From contig CAZSYM010000009.1 in assembly GCA_964611145.1 (NCBI GenBank), forward strand, positions 20,617 through 84,616: a stretch of DNA of 64,000 nucleotides, in the 5' to 3' direction. Position numbers and translations under genes: made by a program. Every line of letters begins with the position of its first letter. Positions within the stretch are counted from its first letter, which is position 1. Source of the stretch: WFQV01 sp964611145. Lineage in GTDB: Bacteria; Bacteroidota; Ignavibacteria; Ignavibacteriales; Melioribacteraceae. The notes beneath the pieces were generated by a model, which saw only the letters and a list, made by a program, of their open reading frames with translations, was not told the origin of the DNA and ran no database searches. Shown here piece after piece: positions 43,363 through 51,423 of the stretch.

Positions 43363-44868
43363 TTAAACCCCCAACCGATATCTTATTTGAATCATCACGC
43401 CGTTTTCATTTTCCCACGGATGTAGTTTTCTACCCACTGGAGGAGCAAAGTAAATTGCCTCGGCACGGATAGAATGTCGCGCCGAGATCTCAACAATCCT
43501 AAACCAGCCGGTAATCTTGGGACGACTGTCATAAGAACGGATTCCAACTCCAAACAGCCCACGTCCTTTCGGAGCAAAATTAAAATAAAGTCCTACAATG
43601 GGAGAAAATTTCTCTTGTATCAATTTCGTTCCACTCATATTTCCTGTGGCATTAAAACTTGCTTCCCAAATATCGTGATAGCCTGCCCCTATATCCATTT
43701 TGAAACGTGTAGTTCTCTTATCGCTTCCGTCCCAATAAAACGACATTGTGTATGCAAGTTGGCTAAACGTAAAATATGCTTTTTGATTTCCATTAACATC
43801 AACAATGGAATAGGGGTTTTCAAAATTTCTTTCGCCAACATTAAAATAAAGATTCATAAAAGGCAAACCGAAAACCCGCGTAGTATAAATATCAGCGAAG
43901 AAAGCGGTAACGGTATTGAGGCGAGGAGCATCTGTCATTATGAGTGGGACTTTCTCTATTACCGAATTAGTACGAGCCTTAAATTGCATTCCCACTTTGG
44001 AGTCAATGAAAAAGGCTCGATTAACTCCTTTTTCTTTGTTCAGTTCTAACAAAATTCTTGCCGCCGCGGTAAAATTCATGCCCTCCCACGGCAAAATATT
44101 CAGTAATTTGTTGCCCGTACCAAATTCTATACTTGCACCGCCGCCAAAACTGAAATCCATCCATGGAGCATAGGAAAAGGTCAACGAGGAAAAAGAAGCA
44201 TCCACCCTAACTGGATAATTGCCTCCGCCCCCTCGTCTAAATGCTCCAGTAGTTTGCTTTTTCTCATACGGATACCAATGATTATAATTAGCCCGTGCAA
44301 AATTCAGGAAATCAAGATTATCTCGCGCAGAAATTCCCAGCATCGTTTTTACGGATTTGTCAGGCTTGATACCTAGCAAACTTTGCACCACATCTTCACC
44401 ATTTAAACCGATGTATTTTTTAAGAAAATGATACAAATGGTAATATTTAAGCGGGTAATGCTTGCTCAAATAGTATAAATCCGAGAACTCATACTCCATA
44501 GTTGTATCTATCTGAGGTTTTCCACCAGCAGCAAAGAATTTTGCACCTCCTCCTACGTTTTGTTTTATCTTCTCCAGATAGAGAATTACCAACGAATCAA
44601 TCCCTATTCCCTCCTTTAAAAATACTAGACGATAGGTAACCCCATCTGCAATTTCTATCCTAAACGGTTTTTTTTCATTAGGTTTCGGCAAGTAATAAAG
44701 CAGTGTATCCTTTACCTCATAAGGACTATACGCTATAAAATATAGGTTAAGATACTTCTTATCTTTCTCAAGTTTCAAATCTATCTTTTTTAAAACCTCG
44801 TCTATAGTCTGTCCGTAAAGAGAAGATACAAGGAAAAGTCCCGCTAATATTAATTGGAATTTTTTCAT
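43363..44868 (-). CDS. Outer-membrane module protein A1 (duplicated A-B pair), unknown family
   Basis: A 501-residue protein with signal peptide (1-19, LVSSLYGQ). It shares with A2 the opening QTIDEVLKKIDLKLEKDKKY, the NVGGGAKFF loop, ISARDNLDFLNFARANY, TTRVFGLPFMNLYFNVG, YFTFSQLAYTMSFYW and the terminal HPWENENGVMIQIRYRLGV. The second half is strand-rich with a barrel character. A Gly/Arg-rich linker (FRRGGGGNY) separates the domains. It begins 6 nt after the GldM-like secreted protein, inside the same transcription unit. Confidence 0.65.
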   Translation of the reverse strand: MKKFQLILAGLFLVSSLYGQTIDEVLKKIDLKLEKDKKYLNLYFIAYSPYEVKDTLLYYLPKPNEKKPFRIEIADGVTYRLVFLKEGIGIDSLVILYLEKIKQNVGGGAKFFAAGGKPQIDTTMEYEFSDLYYLSKHYPLKYYHLYHFLKKYIGLNGEDVVQSLLGIKPDKSVKTMLGISARDNLDFLNFARANYNHWYPYEKKQTTGAFRRGGGGNYPVRVDASFSSLTFSYAPWMDFSFGGGASIEFGTGNKLLNILPWEGMNFTAAARILLELNKEKGVNRAFFIDSKVGMQFKARTNSVIEKVPLIMTDAPRLNTVTAFFADIYTTRVFGLPFMNLYFNVGERNFENPYSIVDVNGNQKAYFTFSQLAYTMSFYWDGSDKRTTRFKMDIGAGYHDIWEASFNATGNMSGTKLIQEKFSPIVGLYFNFAPKGRGLFGVGIRSYDSRPKITGWFRIVEISARHSIRAEAIYFAPPVGRKLHPWENENGVMIQIRYRLGV

Positions 44869-44874
44869 AATTCG

Positions 44875-45966
44875 TCACTTAATTATTGTTGTAGGTTTAA
44901 AGTCATCCGTAACTTTCCCAAATTGCGTATTAAATTCTATATGAAGCTTTACACCATCCAGTTGTCCACAATCTTCGATGGCATTTAACATTTCCTGATT
45001 AAAATCCAGATAAATATAAGTAAAAACTCCTACAGTCGTGTGGCTTCTCACCGTTACAAGCCCTTCAGGATCACAGCGCAAAGTAAGATTTCTTATCTGG
45101 GGAGCCACAAAAACAAAATTGCCTTCCACTGTAGTATTCCCATATGTAAAAAGCATTTTCTTCACATTCTCATTGTAAACCGAAAGGACTACAGGATTAT
45201 CATTTTTAACAGAGGCTTCTACCCAATCCCCGAAATAATTGATTTCTGGCGCTTGAAGCATAACGTGCCATTCGGAGAGCTGTGGTTCGTTATTCCCGTT
45301 TTCATGATAATAAAATTCCTTACCCGCATACATCCCTTTTATAGTCAGTTTCTTACCCACGTTGTTCAAATCTTTAAACACCGTATCCAAGACAACCACA
45401 CTTCCCAAGCCTTGTTGAATAACTCTCCCACTCGGAGTAAGAATTTGATAAGAATATTTGTTGGGATCGGGAAATTCAATGGTAGCAAAAGAGAAAGTTT
45501 CCTTCTCGCTAAAGTAATAGGGGCCTTTTTTTCTCAATTTTATTTGCGCCGCAAGGGTAGGATAGTCAACAACAATCATATATTTTGCAGGGATAACATG
45601 AGTACGACGGTTTTCATCTTTTATTTTAATTTTCACATCCATGAAATAGGTGCCGGGTTTATCCAATGCATCTCTAAAGGACAATTGCACGGTTACCCCT
45701 CGTCCACCGCGTACCTCCTTAGCAAATTCCTTTTTATTAGGTGCTTGCCAAACCTCCTTAGCCTTGCGGACAAAATTTCCACTCTCATTTAAAATACTAG
45801 CATCAACGGAAACACCCAAAATATTTTGTAAAACTATATTTCTGTCACTCGGTACTTTAAATTTTTGTAAAGTTACAACGTGCAAAGTATCGATAATTTT
45901 AGACCCCTTTTGCGCAAACAGCACAAAAGGAGTCAAAAAAACTAGGACGAGAATGATCTTTCTCAT
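44875..45966 (-). CDS. Periplasmic Ig-domain protein, possible C-terminal half of a split GldM
   Basis: A 363-residue protein with its own signal peptide (1-18, PFVLFAQ) and no membrane helix. The rest looks like several Ig-like beta domains (for example LNNVGKKLTIKGMYAGKEFY, VVLSVYNENVKKMLFTYGNT). GldM is normally one protein of about 515 residues: one membrane helix plus four periplasmic domains. Here the membrane-anchored piece (200 residues) and this piece together make about 560. The order GldL, anchored piece, this gene fits a split GldM, but direct GldM motifs are not obvious, so the assignment rests mainly on context. It lies 29 nt after the anchored piece and 6 nt before A1. Confidence 0.45.
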   Translation of the reverse strand: MRKIILVLVFLTPFVLFAQKGSKIIDTLHVVTLQKFKVPSDRNIVLQNILGVSVDASILNESGNFVRKAKEVWQAPNKKEFAKEVRGGRGVTVQLSFRDALDKPGTYFMDVKIKIKDENRRTHVIPAKYMIVVDYPTLAAQIKLRKKGPYYFSEKETFSFATIEFPDPNKYSYQILTPSGRVIQQGLGSVVVLDTVFKDLNNVGKKLTIKGMYAGKEFYYHENGNNEPQLSEWHVMLQAPEINYFGDWVEASVKNDNPVVLSVYNENVKKMLFTYGNTTVEGNFVFVAPQIRNLTLRCDPEGLVTVRSHTTVGVFTYIYLDFNQEMLNAIEDCGQLDGVKLHIEFNTQFGKVTDDFKPTTIIK

Positions 45967-45995
45967 ATCTGCCTCGCAATTTTTTATCTAAGCCA

Positions 45996-46598
45996 TTAAA
46001 GCGACCACTTGGCGGCTTTTTTCTTCAATCCACCGATTCGTTTCGCATTGATTACAAAATCCACAACATTACTTTTTTGATGAAGATTCGTATCTCCAAT
46101 CTGCTCTTGCAATTCTTTCAGCAACTTATCGGGCAAATATTCGGGAAGAACGCGCTGCACCTCGCAATATGCCTGAAATTTATATTTGCCCGGTTTACGA
46201 AACTTAGCCACAAAAATAGCATTCGCTCCTTCGCGGGTTATCTTGAAAAAGGCAGTACTATCCTTTGAAGATATTCCTTTCGCAGGCCATCCCAATGGCT
46301 TGGGAGAACCCGGAGCGACGTTAATAAAAAATTCTACGTTCTCTTTTTCTTTATCCGAATACAAACCTAAAGGAATCATCACCACCTTTTTGGGTGCTTT
46401 ATTCGAAAGGCTGTAATCGGAATAGAGCTCCGGCACGGAAAGCAAAACGGGTTTTTTATAAATCTGAGCAAGTGTCGTAAGCATTTTGTCCCGTATCTTG
46501 TTCTCGGCTTCTTGCAAATCATCTCTTTCCGTAATAACAATGAGGAGCTCTGTGATTAGAACTATATACATTACGAAATATACCATGTTCTTTTTCAC
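45996..46598 (-). CDS. GldM-like membrane-anchored motor partner (N-terminal half)
   Basis: A 200-residue protein with one N-terminal membrane helix (residues 5-22, MVYFVMYIVLITELLIVI), no cleavable signal, followed by an amphipathic helix (ERDDLQEAENKIRDKM) and a periplasmic beta domain. This layout matches the GldM/PorM N-terminus, whose single helix sits inside the GldL pentamer. It starts at GTG, supported by GGAGG 9 nt upstream. It lies 18 nt after the GldL-like gene. It is much shorter than GldM (about 515), hence the split proposal. It could instead be a TolR/ExbD-type analogue. Confidence 0.55.
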   Translation of the reverse strand: MKKNMVYFVMYIVLITELLIVITERDDLQEAENKIRDKMLTTLAQIYKKPVLLSVPELYSDYSLSNKAPKKVVMIPLGLYSDKEKENVEFFINVAPGSPKPLGWPAKGISSKDSTAFFKITREGANAIFVAKFRKPGKYKFQAYCEVQRVLPEYLPDKLLKELQEQIGDTNLHQKSNVVDFVINAKRIGGLKKKAAKWSL

Positions 46599-46616
46599 GA
46601 CTTAAAACCTCCGATA

Positions 46617-47141
46617 TTAATTTTTAGACAAGGCTTCTTTCATTTTTTTAAGAGCTTCCGCATTGCTTTCCTGAATCTTGTTAATTTTAACCGAAATGGC
46701 TTCGAATTCATCTAAGAAATTACGAACCATCAATTTTTCCTCGTTGGATAATTCCTTGATTTTCTCAATTTCGGCTCTAAAATCAGGTAGAGAAACAGTA
46801 GTCTTCTCCGCTGCCTCTCCACCGCCGTGGCCATGTCCCATATCTTCCGGAGTAAAGAAAGTAACCGTACCCAAAATAACCAGCAAACTAAATTCCAATA
46901 AAAGTGCTATTAAAACTACGTACGGAGAAATTTTTTCCCCTTGGGCATCTAACAAAAAGCTGGGAAGGATATGAAGCTGCCCGACCAAAGATCCCAAGCC
47001 TCTTAAACCAACAATGATAATGAGAATTGCCGCACCCATGTAAACAAAACCCATTACATTATTGGAGTACTTAGGGATAAACGTATAGACCATATAACGC
47101 CCAATAGCAGTTCTCGGTTCGTTAAATTTCTTTTGTGTCAC
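46617..47141 (-). CDS. gldL: GldL/PorL-like inner-membrane motor protein
   Basis: A 174-residue protein with two membrane helices (about 30-54 and 73-97) and a cytoplasmic helical tail of about 75 residues rich in Glu/Lys (EIEKIKELSNEEKLMVRNFL). Helix 2 carries an intramembrane acidic residue, Glu83 in IALLLEFSLL, matching the conserved helix-2 Glu through which GldL uses the proton gradient. A His/Gly stretch (GHGHGGG) follows helix 2. GTG start with AGGAG 8 nt upstream. It is the first gene of the dense operon. GldL is normally about 215 residues, so this is a short member or a sister family. Confidence 0.65.
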   Translation of the reverse strand: MTQKKFNEPRTAIGRYMVYTFIPKYSNNVMGFVYMGAAILIIIVGLRGLGSLVGQLHILPSFLLDAQGEKISPYVVLIALLLEFSLLVILGTVTFFTPEDMGHGHGGGEAAEKTTVSLPDFRAEIEKIKELSNEEKLMVRNFLDEFEAISVKINKIQESNAEALKKMKEALSKN

Positions 47142-47247
47142 TTTGCTTTCTCCTATATTGTTGTTAAAGAAATATTCCTAACCCGTATCCAAATTCCTTG
47201 CAAATTGAAAAATTGAATATAATAAAAAAATAAAACAAAAATGTGAT

Positions 47248-48813
47248 TTATTTAACAACCGCGTCTTCGAACCATTCAAAAAATTCTTTGAGGGCTTCGC
47301 GCCTCTCAGGCGAAAGATAATAAAAATTAATACCTCTAGGTGTAATCTCCCAAAATTCCTCTACTGTAGTTGTATATATTAATTCATAAATTCGTAGAAT
47401 CCTTTCCCTCGGCTCCACCTTCATATCCTCGTAAATCAATCTAGCTAATTCTTTTTCACCATTTATTAAATAAAATCCCGCTAATTTCACTTGAGCAATC
47501 CGTACCCCAATTAAAGAAATTTCGCCTGTAGAATTAGTTTCTTCAATAGGTTGATCCAAATTCAGGAAAATCAAAAGAAGTTCACGAATATTGGGCACTT
47601 TCTTTTTATAAGCCAATTCATTAAGCACACACAAATCATGAGCGGCAGTTTCCAGAATAAAAAGCACATTATGTTTTTGGGCCTCCAAGGCGTAATATTT
47701 GAAGTAATATGCAATCTGCTCCACTTTTAGAGGATCTTCGTCCAAAAGTTTTTCGGCAATTACACGATAGTGTTCCAATGTATTGAACGCTGAACGCGGG
47801 TCGTGATCATTAATGGCAAATCGCAAATAAGAATTAAAATATCGAAATGTACATTCCAAAGCTCCCTCGTCTTTCAATTCTATTGCCTTCTGCCCTATCA
47901 AGCCAGAATTTAACAATACTCCCGCCGCGACATCTCTTAAAGTTTTACGAGAAATGTTAAAAATCAAATCGAAAGCACGAAAAACCTTTCTCTCGATAAA
48001 CGTCCTGGATTTTTCTATTCTATCAATCACAAAGCGAGAATATCCCGAAAAATCGGGGTCAAGATATTCCTTACCCGATCTACGGAACCAAATCTCGGGA
48101 AACTTTGCCTTCATTTCAAAATAATCGGAAATAATTTCTTTAAGAGAAGTAATACATAAAATCGCTACCGCACTGTCACCCTGACTTACGGAATTAATCC
48201 CGATATCTCTTACAAATTCTATTCGCTCATAAAATTCGTCCCTCAATTTAGGAATTTCCTCGCCAGGCGCTTTAACGACAGCTTTCAAAATTCCTTTTGC
48301 TTCTTTCTGAACCAACCCGATAAAATTCTCCGGTTGTAAGAAATTAAAAACATAATAAAGATGGGGAATTACGATCAAAATACTAAGTACAATCAGTATC
48401 AGATCGAACGTAACACTCCAATACGTAATAAAATCCTCAGTAATCGTATTAACAACGAGAATGGTATTTGTAGAAGTCAAAACAAAAAGAGCTACAACAA
48501 AAATATTAATTTTGTTGAGGATAAAAAGTATCATCACATTCGAAGAATATTTATTAGCTGCCAACTGTGCGATGATGGCAACAGCCGTGAGCTCCACCCC
48601 TAGAACGGCGGTTACAACCTCTCCTAATCCTCCCAGTGTATTCGTAAGATTACCGGGGTCGGTTGCGAATATTCCCTTGAAAGGATGTGCCCCACTTTCA
48701 AATAACAAATAATCTATAAAACGATTCAGGAAATAAATAGCAATGCTTATCGAAATAAGAGCCAAAAATAATTTTATGTAAGTACCGTAAGTTTTTTTAA
48801 CGTCCGCTATCAA
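47248..48813 (-). CDS. DUF2254-like multi-pass membrane protein
   Basis: A 521-residue protein. The N-terminal 165 residues have four membrane helices; the stretch AVAIIAQLAANKYSSNVMIL between them resembles the loop-helix of DUF2254 proteins. Residues 170-521 are a soluble, mainly helical domain without recognisable catalytic motifs (VRDIGINSVSQGDSAVAILC is the most conserved-looking part). It lies 106 nt upstream of the GldL-like gene on the same strand, so may be co-transcribed, but the gap is larger than within the operon. It is divergent from the receiver-domain protein gene with 184 bp between. Function unknown. Confidence 0.55.
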   Translation of the reverse strand: MIADVKKTYGTYIKLFLALISISIAIYFLNRFIDYLLFESGAHPFKGIFATDPGNLTNTLGGLGEVVTAVLGVELTAVAIIAQLAANKYSSNVMILFILNKINIFVVALFVLTSTNTILVVNTITEDFITYWSVTFDLILIVLSILIVIPHLYYVFNFLQPENFIGLVQKEAKGILKAVVKAPGEEIPKLRDEFYERIEFVRDIGINSVSQGDSAVAILCITSLKEIISDYFEMKAKFPEIWFRRSGKEYLDPDFSGYSRFVIDRIEKSRTFIERKVFRAFDLIFNISRKTLRDVAAGVLLNSGLIGQKAIELKDEGALECTFRYFNSYLRFAINDHDPRSAFNTLEHYRVIAEKLLDEDPLKVEQIAYYFKYYALEAQKHNVLFILETAAHDLCVLNELAYKKKVPNIRELLLIFLNLDQPIEETNSTGEISLIGVRIAQVKLAGFYLINGEKELARLIYEDMKVEPRERILRIYELIYTTTVEEFWEITPRGINFYYLSPERREALKEFFEWFEDAVVK

Positions 48814-48997
48814 TAACTCAACTCCTACAAATATCTGCTTTTCAAAGATAAAAAAATTAAATCATTTTTGAACACATTACTTTAGAAATTAAATATTTTT
48901 CTATTGAAAAAATTCCCGCTTCGGTTTCAAAAAATAAATCAAATACTTATTTTGTAATATTGATTAAATTTTTCCTGTAACTTTCTGACGAGTAAGA

Positions 48998-51355
48998 ATG
49001 TTTCAAACCGTAAAAATTGAATTGTTGGAAAAATACTCTTCTCTTATTAAAACCGCCACGGAAGGGAAAGACACTTTGCCTACCGAATTGGCGGATTTTC
49101 TCGTGGATGAGTTTGAACTCCATGCATCGGTGATATTTCACATAGGAAAAAACAACGAACTTACGGTTTTAGGTCGAACCCGCGGTACCAAAGGAAATTA
49201 CTTAATAAATGCCAAATTCCGTTGTGGTACATGTAAAATTTTAAAAACCAATAGTCGATTTTCTACTCATAGCGATCCGAATTGCGAAATTCCAATTTCC
49301 GAATTTCTCGTTTATGAAAGTTGTCTCCACCTCGGCATTCCTAATGGAGAAAGATTTTTAATTAAAATAGCCAAAAAAAATGCCTTTGAACAAGCTGATT
49401 ACGACGCATTAAAAAAGATCTCGGAATTTTTAATTCAAACCCTTTACGTTTGGGATAAAAGTCGAAAAGGGAATCATCTCCTTTCGGAAACCAGTTACAG
49501 CGAATTGGTTGACCAATCAACAAAAGCTTTACGGAACTCCGCCAATTCAATTTTGGGAATTAGCACCATCCTTTCGGAGGAAAATTTTTCTTCCACTCAA
49601 CTGGAATATTTAACAAATCTGAAACGAAATAGCCAAGCACTATTGGCAACAATCAACGATATCAAAGCATTAACACTGTTGGAAAAAGGCGAAACCAAAA
49701 TCCAAACTAAAGAAATAGATATACATTGGCTTGTCGGGGAAATAATAAACGTCTTCAAATCCCGCAAGACCCAAAACATTCCACAGATACAACTCAAATT
49801 CGACGAGGAATTAGAAAAGACCCTTAAAAGCGACGAAGCTAAGCTAAAATATATACTAAACAGTATTCTCCGCATTATCTCTTTCATTTCCGCAGGCAAA
49901 GAGATCGAGATTTCCGTCGAGGGCGGCGCCCCGGGTACAATAGAATTCAACTTCACGGCTAAAGACATTGTACTACCCGAAGAATCGGTTTACAATTTCT
50001 TTAATCCCTCCAAAATAATGAGCGACCCGACTTTAAAATCATGCTTTATTTCGGGACTGGAAACCAATCTTCTTAAACGATATGCGAACTTACTTGGCGG
50101 AGATGTTACAATTAAAAGCGGAGCGGGGCAAGGAACGACCATTCAATTCAAATTAGGCTTGCAAGAAGGGGCTTCCCTCGAATCCGCCTTTTCGAAACTT
50201 CCAAAACCGGGAGAACACAACAAGGTTCTTGTCGTGGAAGACGATTACGCCACTTCAAAACTTATGAGCAACTACCTTAAAAAATGGGGCTACGACCCAA
50301 TCGTGGTAAATACGGAAGAACAGGTAATGCTCCAACTGGACAAGGAAAAATTGCTGGCGGTAATTCTCGATATCGAACTACCTCACATAAACGGCTTGGA
50401 ACTTCTACGCAAAATAAAGGCGCATCCCAACGCAAAAAATCTTCCCGTCATAGCCCTTTCCGTAGAAGCGGAGGAGCAAAAGGCATTTCTATTGGGAGCC
50501 GTAGAATATTTCGTCAAACCAATAAATTACAATTATCTCGTAGAAGTTCTTACAAGCTACAAACTTCGCAAAGACTCCAAAATTCTTTGCGTGGACGACG
50601 ACGTGCCTACTCTGAACCTTATTAAACAAGCCATAGAAACGGCAGGCTACAATGCAATAGCCGAACATATCTCGGCAAACGTAATGGATAGAATCAAAAA
50701 CGAAGACATCGACCTGGCGATTATCGATTTGGATATGCCTCATCCAAACGGTTTCGAATTAATCAAAATGATTAAATCTCAAGACCGATTCAAAAGTCTG
50801 CCAATAATAATTTATACCGGAAAAGAAAACTTTGAAGAAGATCTAAAGGCAATAGACGGCTTGTTCGAAGAACTGCTCAGTAAAAAAAGCACTAACATCG
50901 AGGACTTGGCAGAAACCATCAATTCGATGATAAAACGCTACGAAGAAGCCCCGCCCGTCGAGGAAGTTGTCCAGAAAAAAGACGAACCCAAAATCCTCCT
51001 TGCCGAGGATTACAAGCACTCTCAAATAATTGTAACACGTTTACTGAAGAAAAACGGCTTCAACAATATCGTTATTGTTGAAAACGGGCAAGAGGCATTG
51101 GAAATGGTGAAAAAAGAAAAATTCGATTTGATTTTAATGGACATGCAAATGCCGATAATGAACGGATTCGAAGCGACGGGCAAAATTCGCGAACTCCCCG
51201 ATTACAAAGAAATTCCTATCATTGCTCTTACGGCCTTCGCAATGAAAGGAGACAGAGAAAAATGCCTTGCCGCCGGAGCAACCGATTATATTCCGAAGCC
51301 GATTGACAGTAAAGAGTTCATCGAAAAAGTAAAATATTATTTGAACGCCAAGTAG
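48998..51355 (+). CDS. Degenerate hybrid histidine kinase with three receiver domains
   Basis: A 785-residue soluble signalling protein. Residues 1-150 look like a GAF-type sensor with a Cys cluster (FRCGTCK and NCEIPI). Residues 165-225 are HisKA-like, but the phospho-acceptor His is Lys176 (STKALRNSANSILG where SHEIRTPLN is usual). The ATPase domain (about 250-395) also lacks the N-box Asn (ILNSILRIISF) though a GQGTT box remains. Three receiver domains follow (about 408-520, 528-640, 665-780): the first and third have clear DxD/K sites (VLVVEDD, VILDIELP; LILMDMQMP, KPID). The second keeps IIDLDMP but has SKKST in place of the usual KP. The protein probably acts as a phospho-relay hub rather than a kinase. 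It starts at ATG with no strong ribosome site. Confidence 0.85.
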   Translation: MFQTVKIELLEKYSSLIKTATEGKDTLPTELADFLVDEFELHASVIFHIGKNNELTVLGRTRGTKGNYLINAKFRCGTCKILKTNSRFSTHSDPNCEIPISEFLVYESCLHLGIPNGERFLIKIAKKNAFEQADYDALKKISEFLIQTLYVWDKSRKGNHLLSETSYSELVDQSTKALRNSANSILGISTILSEENFSSTQLEYLTNLKRNSQALLATINDIKALTLLEKGETKIQTKEIDIHWLVGEIINVFKSRKTQNIPQIQLKFDEELEKTLKSDEAKLKYILNSILRIISFISAGKEIEISVEGGAPGTIEFNFTAKDIVLPEESVYNFFNPSKIMSDPTLKSCFISGLETNLLKRYANLLGGDVTIKSGAGQGTTIQFKLGLQEGASLESAFSKLPKPGEHNKVLVVEDDYATSKLMSNYLKKWGYDPIVVNTEEQVMLQLDKEKLLAVILDIELPHINGLELLRKIKAHPNAKNLPVIALSVEAEEQKAFLLGAVEYFVKPINYNYLVEVLTSYKLRKDSKILCVDDDVPTLNLIKQAIETAGYNAIAEHISANVMDRIKNEDIDLAIIDLDMPHPNGFELIKMIKSQDRFKSLPIIIYTGKENFEEDLKAIDGLFEELLSKKSTNIEDLAETINSMIKRYEEAPPVEEVVQKKDEPKILLAEDYKHSQIIVTRLLKKNGFNNIVIVENGQEALEMVKKEKFDLILMDMQMPIMNGFEATGKIRELPDYKEIPIIALTAFAMKGDREKCLAAGATDYIPKPIDSKEFIEKVKYYLNAK

Positions 51356-51423
51356 CCTACCCTTTAATTAAGCTTGCGGAAAGCTTATATTTGCATTTCC
51401 GAAAAACAAAATTACGGTGAAAA

